Assembly (NCBI RefSeq): GCF_008973665.1
Contig: NZ_WACP01000004.1
Location: forward strand, 186,001 to 250,000
Direction of reading: 5' to 3'
From: Paenibacillus tengchongensis
GTDB lineage: Bacteria > Bacillota > Bacilli > Paenibacillales > Paenibacillaceae
DNA length: 64,000 bases
The notes beneath the pieces were generated by a model. The model was not told the origin of the DNA and ran no database searches. It saw only the letters and a program-made list of their open reading frames with translations. Positions within the stretch are counted from its first letter, which is position 1. Each line of letters starts with the position of its first letter. A program made the position numbers and the translations under genes. Positions 9,172 to 16,978 of the stretch are shown in pieces.

Positions 9172-10341
9172 TCACTTCACCGCTGTATACCCCGAACGCT
9201 CGACCAGCTCCTGTCCCTCGGGGGACAGCATCCAGTCGATAAATTCGGCGACATGCGGATTGGTGCTGCCGGCGGTGACGGCGTACAATTCCGTGCTGAA
9301 CGGATACTCCCCGCTGCGTATGCTCTCCTTGGACGGAGTCACTCCGTCAATGGCAAGCAGCTTGATGTCACCGTTGCCGTTCATCTCGGAGGCATAGTAC
9401 AGGAAGCTGAAGCCGAGCGCATTCTTGAAGTTGCGGTAATTGGCTGTCCGGCTGATGATGCCGCTCATAATATTGGCAATATCCTCCTTAGGAGGGGTCA
9501 TGAGCGGAGTATCGCCCATGATCTTCTGCAGCATGCTCTGGCTGCCGCTGTCCTCATCCCGCTGGAAGGCACGGATCTTGCCGCTGCCGCCGACAGCGCT
9601 CCAGCCCGTCAGCTTGCCGGAATAGATGTCCCGGATCTGAGCGCTGGTCAACCCGTCCACCGGGTTGTGCCGATTCACGAAGAAGACGAAGGCTTCGCGG
9701 CCGATAGGCGTCAGGGTCAGCTCCTTGCCCGCATGCTTAGCCGCTTTTTGCTGGGAGATGGAAGGTGCGGCGGTAAAAATAATATCCGCTTCCCCCTTGA
9801 TCAGATTCCAGTACGCATCGGGGGTGGAGGAACAAATGACGGTGCCTCCGCCGTAATCATACGGCTTGTATTCCTCCGGCGGATACACCGCTTGCACAAA
9901 AGCGGAATACACCGGATACAGTGCCGTTGCTCCATCCAGCCGGGGGAGGTCGTCCGTAAGCTGGTAAGCGGACTTTTGCTGCAGGGCTACCGCCTTGGTC
10001 CCGTAGGCAAAAGGTTGATATTCCATCAAGTTGACCTCCCTGTCGTCAACGACGGCAAAGCTGTTGATATAAGCCTGTCTGAGCTCGTGGCCGGCCACAG
10101 CAAGCAGACACAGGCCTGCAAAAGAGGCGAGCAGAATATTCCGCGTCCGCAGCGTCCAGAGCTGAAAAATAGCAATGACCACGTACAGGGCCAACCCGGA
10201 GGCGACTACCATAACCAGCGGAGTATAAAAGATCATTCCCCCGAACAGTGCAGTGATGAAAGTGGCAATAAACCCTGCAAAAGCAATTCCGGCCACAGCC
10301 AGAATCGAGTACAGCAGATTGGTTCCAAAGGATCGTTTCAC
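9172..10341 (-). CDS. Membrane-anchored PstS-like phosphate-binding domain protein
   Basis: 389-residue protein with three hydrophobic segments in the first 90 residues, followed by an extracytoplasmic periplasmic-binding-protein domain. The C-terminal 270 residues carry PstS-family blocks: the VICSSTPDAYWNLIKGEADIIF region, LTPIGREAFVFFVN, TSAQIRDIYSGKLTGWSAVGG and FQRDEDSGSQS. Typical PstS proteins instead have one signal peptide or lipobox, so the multi-helix anchor is a distinct architecture. No pstC, pstA or pstB lies nearby. A TATAAT hexamer on the minus strand at 10400-10405 may be its -10 element. It could be a ligand sensor rather than a transporter subunit. Confidence 0.82.
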   Translation of the reverse strand: MKRSFGTNLLYSILAVAGIAFAGFIATFITALFGGMIFYTPLVMVVASGLALYVVIAIFQLWTLRTRNILLASFAGLCLLAVAGHELRQAYINSFAVVDDREVNLMEYQPFAYGTKAVALQQKSAYQLTDDLPRLDGATALYPVYSAFVQAVYPPEEYKPYDYGGGTVICSSTPDAYWNLIKGEADIIFTAAPSISQQKAAKHAGKELTLTPIGREAFVFFVNRHNPVDGLTSAQIRDIYSGKLTGWSAVGGSGKIRAFQRDEDSGSQSMLQKIMGDTPLMTPPKEDIANIMSGIISRTANYRNFKNALGFSFLYYASEMNGNGDIKLLAIDGVTPSKESIRSGEYPFSTELYAVTAGSTNPHVAEFIDWMLSPEGQELVERSGYTAVK

Positions 10342-10460
10342 GGGTGTCCTCCTGAAAATCGGATGAAATTGAAACAGTAAGACGATGGCAATCCTGTAAA
10401 TTATACCGCAGAGGATGGAATCGCACTATCCAATTTATTACAAAACATGATGAACTCTTT

Positions 10461-10485
10461 TATGAAAATCGGTGAAATTTTCATA
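10461..10485. promoter_or_regulatory. 9-bp inverted repeat between divergent genes
   Basis: TATGAAAAT (10461-10469) and ATTTTCATA (10477-10485) are perfect inverted copies separated by seven bases. The element lies between the PstS-like gene (minus strand) and the FMN riboswitch (plus strand), where an operator would be expected. No regulator can be named. Confidence 0.35.
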
Positions 10486-10549
10486 AACTACTAGACGAAA
10501 CGGGCAAACGGGAGTATTCTGAGATTGTGAAAAAAATAACGGAATACAA

Positions 10550-10698
10550 GATTCTCGGGGTAAGGTGAAATTCCTGACCGGCGGTGATGTTCAAAGCGAA
10601 CTAGCCCGCGACTCGTTCTAAGGCGGCCATGGCAGCCGCAGAACGACTGATCTGGTGAGATTCCAGAGCCGACGGTAAAGTCCGGATGGGAGAGGATC
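10550..10698 (+). promoter_or_regulatory. FMN riboswitch (RFN element) upstream of EamA transporter
   Basis: The sequence contains the conserved RFN blocks in order: GGTGAAATTCCTGACCGGCGG, AGCCCGCGA, TGGTGAGATTCCAG, GCCGACGGTAAAGTCCGGATGGGAGAGG. The closing P1 stem is formed by GATTCTC (10550-10556) and GAGAGGATC (10690-10698). It should bind flavin mononucleotide and lower expression of the downstream transporter when FMN is plentiful. Confidence 0.95.
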
Positions 10699-10751
10699 AA
10701 TCAAGCGGAGGCGACAGGGAGAATTTATCCCTGGCGGCTTTGCTTGATCCT

Positions 10752-10806
10752 GCCCCCGTCTTCTCATCCTGATCCATCAGGTGTGATGCGGGGGCTCTTG
10801 GTCTTT
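10752..10806 (+). terminator. Candidate riboswitch expression-platform hairpin
   Basis: GCCCCCG (10752-10758) pairs with CGGGGGC (10789-10795), with an inner CCTGATCCATCAGG hairpin, followed by a T-rich stretch (TCTTGGTCTTTG). An alternative upstream pairing joins AGGATCAATCAAGC near 10693 with GCTTGATCCT at 10742-10751. These could be the terminator and competing structures of the FMN switch; the exact mechanism is inferred. Confidence 0.55.
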
Positions 10807-10839
10807 GTCGAGGTTTTGTATCAACAAGGAGAAGGTATT

Positions 10840-11793
10840 ATGAGTAACATTACAGCTTCATCTTCAGGAGTTCGTACATCGCAGATGCGGAGCGGCTTCT
10901 GGCTGGTCGTGCTGGGAGCGGCGCTGTGGGGCGTCGATCCGGTGTTCCGGATTATTCTGCTGAAATCGCTCACGTCATCGCAGATTGTATTGCTTGAGCA
11001 TGTCGTCTTGTTCCTGGCCGCCGCGCCGGTCCTCTGGAGGCACCGTGCGGAGCTGAAGGGCATCCGGCTGCGCCAGGCCGGAGCGCTGCTTGTCGTCTCC
11101 TGGGGCGGATCGGCCGTGGCGACCATCCTGTTCACCAAGGCGCTGGCCAGCGGGGATCTTAATGCGGTCCTGCTGCTGCAGAAGCTGCAGCCGCTGTTCG
11201 CCATCGGTCTCGCTGCAGTGGTGCTGAAGGAGCGGCTGCCGCGCAATTTTGGCCTATTGATTGTAGTTGCGCTGTTCGGAACGTATTTGCTGACCTTTGG
11301 CTGGACCGTTCCTTTCGGCCATGTGAATAACTTTATCAGCGTCGGCAGTCTGCTTGCCCTCGGTGCCGCAGCTCTTTGGGGCGGGTCAACGGTCATGGGA
11401 CGCTATCTGCTCGGCTCGATGAAATACGAAACGGTAACCTCACTGCGGTTCATGCTGGCTCTGCCTCTCTTGTTCGTGGTAACGGCTGCGGAAGGTGCGC
11501 CTTGGCAGATGAACGGAGGAACCGGCGCGACTGCGGCTATCGTCATTAACCTGCTGCTGCAGGCTCTGCTGCCGGGACTGTTCAGCATGCTGCTCTATTA
11601 CAAGGGGCTCAACACGACCAAGGCGTCGTTTGCTACATTGGCCGAGCTCAGTTTCCCGATGACCGGGATTGTCATCAATTGGATTTTCTTTGATACGGTT
11701 GTAACGTTTTCCCAGCTTACCGGCTTTGCGCTGATCTGGTTCACCCTGTTCCTCATTTCGAGCCAGCAGAGCCGTCAGGCGGCCGCGGACTAA
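10840..11793 (+). CDS. EamA/DMT-family transporter under FMN riboswitch control, candidate flavin transporter
   Basis: 317-residue membrane protein with about ten hydrophobic segments arranged as two EamA repeats; the first repeat starts around FWLVVLGAALWGVDPVFR and the second around LLALGAAALWGGSTVMGR, both with the ALWG signature. The ATG at 10840 follows AAGGAGAAG; the open frame extends further upstream only into the riboswitch hairpins. The FMN aptamer immediately before it implies a role in flavin metabolism. EamA-type flavin transporters are known elsewhere (RibN of proteobacteria, and the FMN-switch-associated ImpX), so riboflavin uptake is the best hypothesis. A terminator follows, so it is a single-gene unit. 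Confidence 0.88.
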   Translation: MSNITASSSGVRTSQMRSGFWLVVLGAALWGVDPVFRIILLKSLTSSQIVLLEHVVLFLAAAPVLWRHRAELKGIRLRQAGALLVVSWGGSAVATILFTKALASGDLNAVLLLQKLQPLFAIGLAAVVLKERLPRNFGLLIVVALFGTYLLTFGWTVPFGHVNNFISVGSLLALGAAALWGGSTVMGRYLLGSMKYETVTSLRFMLALPLLFVVTAAEGAPWQMNGGTGATAAIVINLLLQALLPGLFSMLLYYKGLNTTKASFATLAELSFPMTGIVINWIFFDTVVTFSQLTGFALIWFTLFLISSQQSRQAAAD

Positions 11794-11833
11794 GAAGTCT
11801 GCAGCGAAAGCTCGCCGCGTGATTATCTAGAAT

Positions 11834-11880
11834 AAGAGGATGCCCGGAAGCGGTAAGAAGTACGGGACGTCCTCTTTTTT
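11834..11880 (+). terminator. Terminator after EamA transporter gene
   Basis: GAGGATGCCCG pairs with CGGGACGTCCTC (one internal mismatch region) and is followed by TTTTTTT ending at 11880. Confidence 0.85.
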
Positions 11881-11898
11881 GACCGGCTTTCACCGGAA

Positions 11899-12285
11899 TC
11901 ACCGGGCCTTACGTGTATTTACTGCCATAATAATGGAAAAAATGAGCAAAGTGAAGACCGCAGCCAGTATGACGGCACTGCCGGCAAAGAATGCGATAGC
12001 GCAGATCAACAGCAGCCCCGGGACATTGAAGACGACCAGCCTCCGAAACAGCGGACGTCCGGCGATGGCGGCACTGGCATAGCTCCACAGGCTGATGATG
12101 ATATGAACAAGATAGGAGAGCAAAAAGAACAGCATAAACACGGCGGCTCCGCCCGGACCGCTGATATAGGAAGCGTCAGAACCCGCCAACCGGTCCATGC
12201 AGGCTGCAGTTAAGCCATAAAGCAGGCTCAGGACAAAGGAGACGACACAGAGGTTCAACAACAGTTCTTTTTTTGCATACTCCAT
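11899..12285 (-). CDS. Four-helix membrane protein of unknown function
   Basis: 128-residue protein with four hydrophobic segments: LLNLCVVSFVLSLLYGLTAA, AVFMLFFLLSYLVHIIISL, VFNVPGLLLICAIAFFAG and ILAAVFTLLIFSIIMAV. The start at 12285 (MEYAKKELL) is preceded on the minus strand by AGGGGGAAAGTT; a longer frame starting at 12327 has no such site. No family recognised. It is divergent from the CueP-like gene. Confidence 0.65.
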   Translation of the reverse strand: MEYAKKELLLNLCVVSFVLSLLYGLTAACMDRLAGSDASYISGPGGAAVFMLFFLLSYLVHIIISLWSYASAAIAGRPLFRRLVVFNVPGLLLICAIAFFAGSAVILAAVFTLLIFSIIMAVNTRKAR

Positions 12286-12458
12286 AACTTTCCCCCTGCA
12301 TAAAGATTTACATATATAGTACAGCAAAACGGCAGCTGTCCAAACTAGGAATGGGTCAGGCCCGTATCCGGAACGTTAAATTGGTTACTGCATGTCTGGC
12401 CTGTTTCCGCTATGATTGGGTTTACTTTTGGATTTTAAAGACAAGGAGAGCATGTCAC

Positions 12459-13007
12459 TTGAGAAAAATACCATTAGCCGCAGGTTTGGCCGTACTGCTT
12501 CTGGGAGTCATTTGGATAGCCGGAGATATGGGCGGCTTTCTGCACAAAGACAGCGCAAGCAGCCCGGCGGAAGCCGCCGATGTCAAGCAGCTCGTGGCGG
12601 ATTACAGCGCCCATACCCTGGCGGCGGGATCGGCTTCGGTCACCTCGCGCGAACTGATCGTCAATGCAGGCTCGGCCGGAGAGAAGGCCTACCCGTTGCC
12701 GGACGATGAGTTCTTTGTGTCCATCGCGCCTTATATTGAGAGCACGCATCCCTGTGCGACCCATAGCTTGACCGGCTGCCAGGGAGAGCTGAAGAACCAG
12801 GAATTTCAGGTCCGCATCGAGGATGGCGAAGGAAAGGCTGTGGTAGACGAACAGCTGGCCTCCCAGGCGAACGGATTCATCGACCTGTGGCTGCCCCGCG
12901 GCCAGACCTTCACCGTCACCATAGAGCAGGACGGCAAACGGGCGGTGTCCGAGTTGTCCACCTTTGATGAGAATGACACCTGCATTGCCTCGATGCAGCT
13001 GATGTAG
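12459..13007 (+). CDS. cueP: CueP-family copper-binding protein
   Basis: 182-residue exported protein of the CueP family, whose Salmonella member binds copper in the periplasm and supplies it to superoxide dismutase. The diagnostic block HPCATHSLTGCQGEL contains the two cysteines and histidines expected for metal binding; a third cysteine occurs in NDTCIASMQL near the end. The N-terminal hydrophobic segment (PLAAGLAVLLLGVIWIAG) is a signal or membrane anchor. I chose the TTG at 12459 because AAGGAGAG lies eight bases upstream; the open frame continues 36 codons further without support. In a Gram-positive cell it would act at the outer membrane face or wall. No copper regulator or ATPase is adjacent. 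Confidence 0.85.
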   Translation: MRKIPLAAGLAVLLLGVIWIAGDMGGFLHKDSASSPAEAADVKQLVADYSAHTLAAGSASVTSRELIVNAGSAGEKAYPLPDDEFFVSIAPYIESTHPCATHSLTGCQGELKNQEFQVRIEDGEGKAVVDEQLASQANGFIDLWLPRGQTFTVTIEQDGKRAVSELSTFDENDTCIASMQLM

Positions 13008-13079
13008 AATTTGCGGCTGTTTGCGCTCTGCTGGATAGTTGCCGGGAACCCCCAAAGTACCTGAATCGAATTCATGCCA

Positions 13080-13103
13080 AGCCCCACTTTGTGGGGCTAT
13101 TTT
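13080..13103 (+). terminator. Terminator after cueP
   Basis: AGCCCCAC (13080-13087), loop TTT, GTGGGGCT (13091-13098), then ATTTT. A perfect 8-bp stem. Confidence 0.9.
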
Positions 13104-13157
13104 GCGTTGTGCTTGTTAACCGTGAACTGGCAGAAATCTCGGAAATCGCGCACACGG

Positions 13158-13187
13158 GAGTAAAAATAAGCCTTTCCTCCCATACTA
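13158..13187 (+). promoter_or_regulatory. Candidate sigma-G/sigma-F promoter of the spoVA operon
   Basis: GAGTA at 13158-13162, an 18-base spacer, and CATACTA at 13181-13187 match the forespore consensus (GHATR, 18, CATWHTA) with one mismatch in the -35. Predicted transcription start near 13195, 45 bases before the spoVAA start codon. In B. subtilis the spoVA operon is read by sigma-G. Confidence 0.7.
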
Positions 13188-13239
13188 CCCTTATTCCTGG
13201 ACAACGAGCATTCATTATCAGCAGGAGGTGTGTCCGCAG

Positions 13240-13884
13240 ATGGCGGATTTCAAGGCTCCCGTTATCTATATCCAGTTCAAGAACCGTGTAGCGGTGCCCA
13301 AAGGCAAGACCGTGCTGCTGCGCGATGTGGCCTACCTGATCGCCGCCGACGAGTGGAGGGAACGTCTCTATTCCATTACGCTGCAGAAGCCGGAGACAAG
13401 CGACGGCAATCTGCTGCTGATCGATCTGTTAATGGTCATTCCGCAGATCCACAGGCTAATTCCCGGTGCGGAGATCCAGCCTATTGGTGAAGGGCGGACC
13501 ATCGTACAGATTGTCGGCCCGGCCGAGCGCCGGAAGCCCTCCGTGGCGCTGTTTGTGCTGGTATGGCTGCTGCTGTTCTTCGGGTCGGCGCTGACGATTA
13601 TGAATTTCCATGCGGATGTCAGCATGCAGGAGGTGCATGTCCGTATTGTGGAGATGCTGACCGGCCGCCGGGTTGAGCATCCCTATTTGTTTCAGGCAGC
13701 CTATTCCGTCGGCATCGGGTTCGGCATGGTCATCTTTTTTAACCATCTGTTCAAGAAGAAATGGAATGAAGAACCGACGCCGCTGGAGGTGGAAATGTTT
13801 CTGTACCAGAAGAATATCGACCATTATGTGGTCCATGAGGAATACAGCAAACTGAGCCCGGGCGGCAGGGAGGATCAAACATGA
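13240..13884 (+). CDS. spoVAA: Stage V sporulation protein AA
   Basis: SpoVA proteins move dipicolinic acid into the forespore and out again at germination. This 214-residue protein has the SpoVAA layout: a soluble N-terminal domain (KAPVIYIQFKNRVAVPKGKT) and two hydrophobic segments in the C-terminal half (VALFVLVWLLLFFGSALTIM and AAYSVGIGFGMVIFFNHLF). The ATG at 13240 follows AGGAGGTG with good spacing; a GTG at 13228 sits inside that site. First gene of the operon; its stop overlaps the spoVAB start by four bases. Confidence 0.92.
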   Translation: MADFKAPVIYIQFKNRVAVPKGKTVLLRDVAYLIAADEWRERLYSITLQKPETSDGNLLLIDLLMVIPQIHRLIPGAEIQPIGEGRTIVQIVGPAERRKPSVALFVLVWLLLFFGSALTIMNFHADVSMQEVHVRIVEMLTGRRVEHPYLFQAAYSVGIGFGMVIFFNHLFKKKWNEEPTPLEVEMFLYQKNIDHYVVHEEYSKLSPGGREDQT

Positions 13885-14306
13885 CGGCCCCCATCCTGGT
13901 CGGGCTTCATTTGCTGCTCGGGCTTGCCGGAGGCATCGCCGTGGGCGGCGGTGTCATTGCCTTGTTCATCGTGCTGGATATGGTTCCGCGCCTGGCCCAG
14001 CTGACCTCGTCCTACGATAAAGTGCATTGGTACGAAGGTGCAATGGTCGGGGGCTCGCTGATCGGTACGGTCAGTGATTTCTGGGGCTGGAAAATCGCCG
14101 CCGGTCCCCTTGCTGTGCTTTTTGTTGGGCTGCTTAACGGAATCTTCGTCGGAATGCTTGCCGCTGCCTTGACCGAAGTGCTCAATGTGCTGCCGATTCT
14201 GGCGAAACGGCTGCGTATGACCCGCTATCTGTTCGCTCTGCTGATGGCAATGGTATGCGGCAAGGTTGCAGGCTCGTTTTTTGACTGGTTCGTCTACCAA
14301 CAGTAG
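13881..14306 (+). CDS. spoVAB: Stage V sporulation protein AB
   Basis: 141-residue, very hydrophobic protein with four to five membrane segments (for example GLHLLLGLAGGIAVGGGVIA and AAGPLAVLFVGLLNGIFVGM). Length and the YEGAMVGGSLIGTVSDFW block agree with SpoVAB. Translationally coupled to spoVAA by an ATGA overlap. In B. subtilis spoVAC, spoVAD and spoVAE follow; here the next gene is the spoVAF homologue 14 bases downstream. Confidence 0.92.
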   Translation: MTAPILVGLHLLLGLAGGIAVGGGVIALFIVLDMVPRLAQLTSSYDKVHWYEGAMVGGSLIGTVSDFWGWKIAAGPLAVLFVGLLNGIFVGMLAAALTEVLNVLPILAKRLRMTRYLFALLMAMVCGKVAGSFFDWFVYQQ

Positions 14307-14320
14307 AAAGGGGTTCACAT

Positions 14321-16783
14321 ATGGTGAGGTATATACACAGCGGGGACCAGATGGAAGAGGACAACAGCCGCCGCGAGCTGCATCCGGTCGTGCAGGACAG
14401 CCTGCTGCCGGCGGTAAGTCCGGCGGGCCGTCAGGACATGTCAGCGTCTGCCGCAAAGGCTGGGGAGCAGGAGGATACAGGGGGAAGCCCTTCCTTTGAT
14501 ACGGAGGCTGCAGCAGAACCGGGCCTTGACAGTCCGGAGCAGAAGGGAACCGACTCCAGAGGAGAAGAACCGCAAGGCTCGGCCGGGAATGCTGCCGGAG
14601 ACGAAGGCAGGGACGGACAGGCGGAAGCTCCGGGCGGAGGTAAGGGTGAAAGAAAGGGTGAGGAAGCGGGCAACGCCCATGCAGACACTGCGGATAGCCA
14701 GCGTGCAGGCCAGACAGAAGCCGAAGATACAGGCAGCAGTGACGATGACAATGGCAATAACGAAGCTAACAGCAATAACGAGGATAACGGCACCGGGCAA
14801 GATGACGATGAGCTGGACAGCGGGAAACAGGACAGCGGCAGTCAGAGCAAGGACGGTAAAGGATTCTGGGCCCGCCTGTTCGATGATGACAGCGGTCCGG
14901 GCGAGGACGCAGCCACAGGAGAGGGCAATCAGGACCAGCCGGACGGTGCCGGAGACAACGGCAGGCAGGAGCCGTCTGTTGCTACAGGGCAGCGGGAAAT
15001 GGAGGCTGCCGGCGAACTGGGGACGGAAGAGCCTGAGCCGGCCAAGAAGGGCTTCTTCGCACGGCTGTTCGGCGATGACGGAGACGATGAGGATGGGCAG
15101 GAGAATGAATACAGCGCGGCAGACGGTGGACAAGACAAATCCGGGCAGCGGGTTGCCAAGGGCGCAGGGGAAGGTAAAGGCAAAGATGCCAAGCAGCAAG
15201 AGGGCAGAGAGGCAAAGCAGGAACAGAAGCCTGATCCCTTGCAGAAGAAGCGCGATAAAGAGATATCCAACTCTCTGGAGGAGTCGATCATATACTGGCA
15301 GGGCTCGGACCAAATCTCGCCCCGGCTCTCCGATACCAAACGGACATTGACCGAAGTCATGGGCCTCGGCTCCTCCTTTGACGTTGTGTTCCGGGAGATG
15401 TCCTTTGCCGGGCGTAAGGCGGCGCTGCTGTGCATCAGCGGCTTCGCCAAGGATACGATTCTCGATGAAATTCTTAAACGATTGACCTATCTGACACCGG
15501 ATAACGTCGACAGCGATGTGTTCACCAGCTTTATGCGGGAGTATATTCCGCACATTCAGGTGGAAAAGGGCGATCTGCTCAGCGAAAGCATCAACAAGGT
15601 GCTGACGGGCATGAGCGCCTTGTTCATTGAAGGACAGTCTCAGGTAATCATCATGGATACCCGCGCCTATCCTGCCCGCGGTCCGGACGAGCCCTCGATC
15701 GAGCGGGTGGTGCGCGGGGCGCGCGACGGCTTCACGGAAACGCTGCTCAGCAACATAGCCCTGGTACGGCGGCGTGTCCGCGACCCCGGCTTAAAGTTTG
15801 AAATGCACCAGGTGGGGCGCCGGACGCGGACAGACGTAAGTGTGGCCTACATCGACGATATTGTCGACAAAGCCCAGGTCAAGGCCGTTACCGAAAAAAT
15901 CAAAAATGTAAACATTGACGGCATTCCGCTGGCCGACAAACAGCTGGAGGAAGCCATCGTCGGTTCTGGCTGGAGCCCATATCCGCTGGTCCGGTATTCC
16001 GAACGGCCCGATATCGTCGCCTCCCATTTGCTTGAAGGAAGGCTGGTGATTTTCGTGGATACCTCTCCCAGCGTAATGGTACTGCCGACCACGTTCTTCG
16101 ATCTTTGCCAGCACGCCGAGGAGAACCGCCAGACGCCGTTTATGGGAACTTATTTGCGGTGGGTACGGTTCATCGGGATTTTCGCCTCCATGTTCCTGCT
16201 GCCACTCTGGATGCTGATGGTGATCCATCCGGAGCTGAAGCCGCCGATGCTGGAATTTATCGGTCCGCAGAAAATGGCCAAAATCCCCATCCTGGCCCAG
16301 TTCCTGATCGTTGAACTGGGGGTTGACCTGCTGCGGATGGCCGCCGTGCATACGCCGACGCCGCTCGGCTCGGCCATGGGCCTGATCGCTGCCATCCTGA
16401 TCGGCGACATCGCCGTGCAGACCGGTTTGTTCGTCAATGAAGTCGTACTGTATATGGCTGTAGCTTCGATCGGCATGTTCGCCACGCCAAGCTACGAGCT
16501 GGGGCTGGCCAACCGGATTGTCCGGCTGGTTCTGCTGGTCGCGGTGGCCGCCTTCCAGGTGCAGGGCTTCATGATCGGTACCACGCTGCTGATCGTACTG
16601 CTGGCCACACACCGCTCCTACAATTCGCCGTATTTGTGGCCTTTTATACCGTTTAATGCAAAAGCGCTCGGCTCTATTCTGCTGCGCCAGCCGGTGCTCA
16701 GCGAGCGAACCCGGCCGTCCTTCAACAAAACGAGGGATAATACACGGATGCCGCCTGTCCGGAAGAACAAAAAGCAGCCGTAG
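14321..16783 (+). CDS. spoVAF: SpoVAF-like GerA-family protein with long acidic N-terminal extension
   Basis: The last 510 residues form a complete GerA-family protein of the SpoVAF type: soluble domain with SNIALVRRRVRDP and RTRTDVSVAYIDDI, then about five membrane segments. B. subtilis SpoVAF is about 490 residues; this protein has 820. The extra 310 residues are low-complexity, rich in Asp, Glu, Gly, Ser and Asn, and predicted disordered. Within them a short motif occurs twice: KGFWARLFDDD from residue 180 and KGFFARLFGDD from residue 243. The start ATG at 14321 is preceded by AAAGGGG. The extension has no stop or frameshift and keeps codon use like its neighbours, so it appears coding. 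SpoVAF is proposed to help release ions or DPA early in germination; the extension's role is unknown. Confidence 0.9.
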   Translation: MVRYIHSGDQMEEDNSRRELHPVVQDSLLPAVSPAGRQDMSASAAKAGEQEDTGGSPSFDTEAAAEPGLDSPEQKGTDSRGEEPQGSAGNAAGDEGRDGQAEAPGGGKGERKGEEAGNAHADTADSQRAGQTEAEDTGSSDDDNGNNEANSNNEDNGTGQDDDELDSGKQDSGSQSKDGKGFWARLFDDDSGPGEDAATGEGNQDQPDGAGDNGRQEPSVATGQREMEAAGELGTEEPEPAKKGFFARLFGDDGDDEDGQENEYSAADGGQDKSGQRVAKGAGEGKGKDAKQQEGREAKQEQKPDPLQKKRDKEISNSLEESIIYWQGSDQISPRLSDTKRTLTEVMGLGSSFDVVFREMSFAGRKAALLCISGFAKDTILDEILKRLTYLTPDNVDSDVFTSFMREYIPHIQVEKGDLLSESINKVLTGMSALFIEGQSQVIIMDTRAYPARGPDEPSIERVVRGARDGFTETLLSNIALVRRRVRDPGLKFEMHQVGRRTRTDVSVAYIDDIVDKAQVKAVTEKIKNVNIDGIPLADKQLEEAIVGSGWSPYPLVRYSERPDIVASHLLEGRLVIFVDTSPSVMVLPTTFFDLCQHAEENRQTPFMGTYLRWVRFIGIFASMFLLPLWMLMVIHPELKPPMLEFIGPQKMAKIPILAQFLIVELGVDLLRMAAVHTPTPLGSAMGLIAAILIGDIAVQTGLFVNEVVLYMAVASIGMFATPSYELGLANRIVRLVLLVAVAAFQVQGFMIGTTLLIVLLATHRSYNSPYLWPFIPFNAKALGSILLRQPVLSERTRPSFNKTRDNTRMPPVRKNKKQP

Positions 16784-16837
16784 AATAATACAAATCAACT
16801 GCAAATTAGTCCATTCTATGGCGTTCCCACTGTCTGC

Positions 16838-16843
16838 TATACT
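16838..16843 (+). promoter_or_regulatory. Extended -10 element upstream of lysA
   Basis: TGCTATACT gives a TATACT -10 at 16838-16843 with the TGN extension; no good -35 is visible. It lies 136 bases before lysA and after the end of spoVAF, suggesting lysA has its own vegetative promoter. Confidence 0.4.
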
Positions 16844-16978
16844 GAATACACTAAATAGCCCTCATTTCAAGCGGCCGGAGCTGCGGTGAATGCGCACTTG
16901 GCCTGAACGATTTGAGCGGTCATAGCATATATTAGACAGGGTGGAATTAGAACTTCCACGGAAATTGGAGGCTGAGCA

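Noticed and set aside
14496..15350. Arg/Thr-rich 284-codon plus-strand frame over the SpoVAF extension, which might mean a frameshift
   Set aside because: The SpoVAF frame is continuous from a good start to the GerA domain, and the alternative frame has no site or domain.
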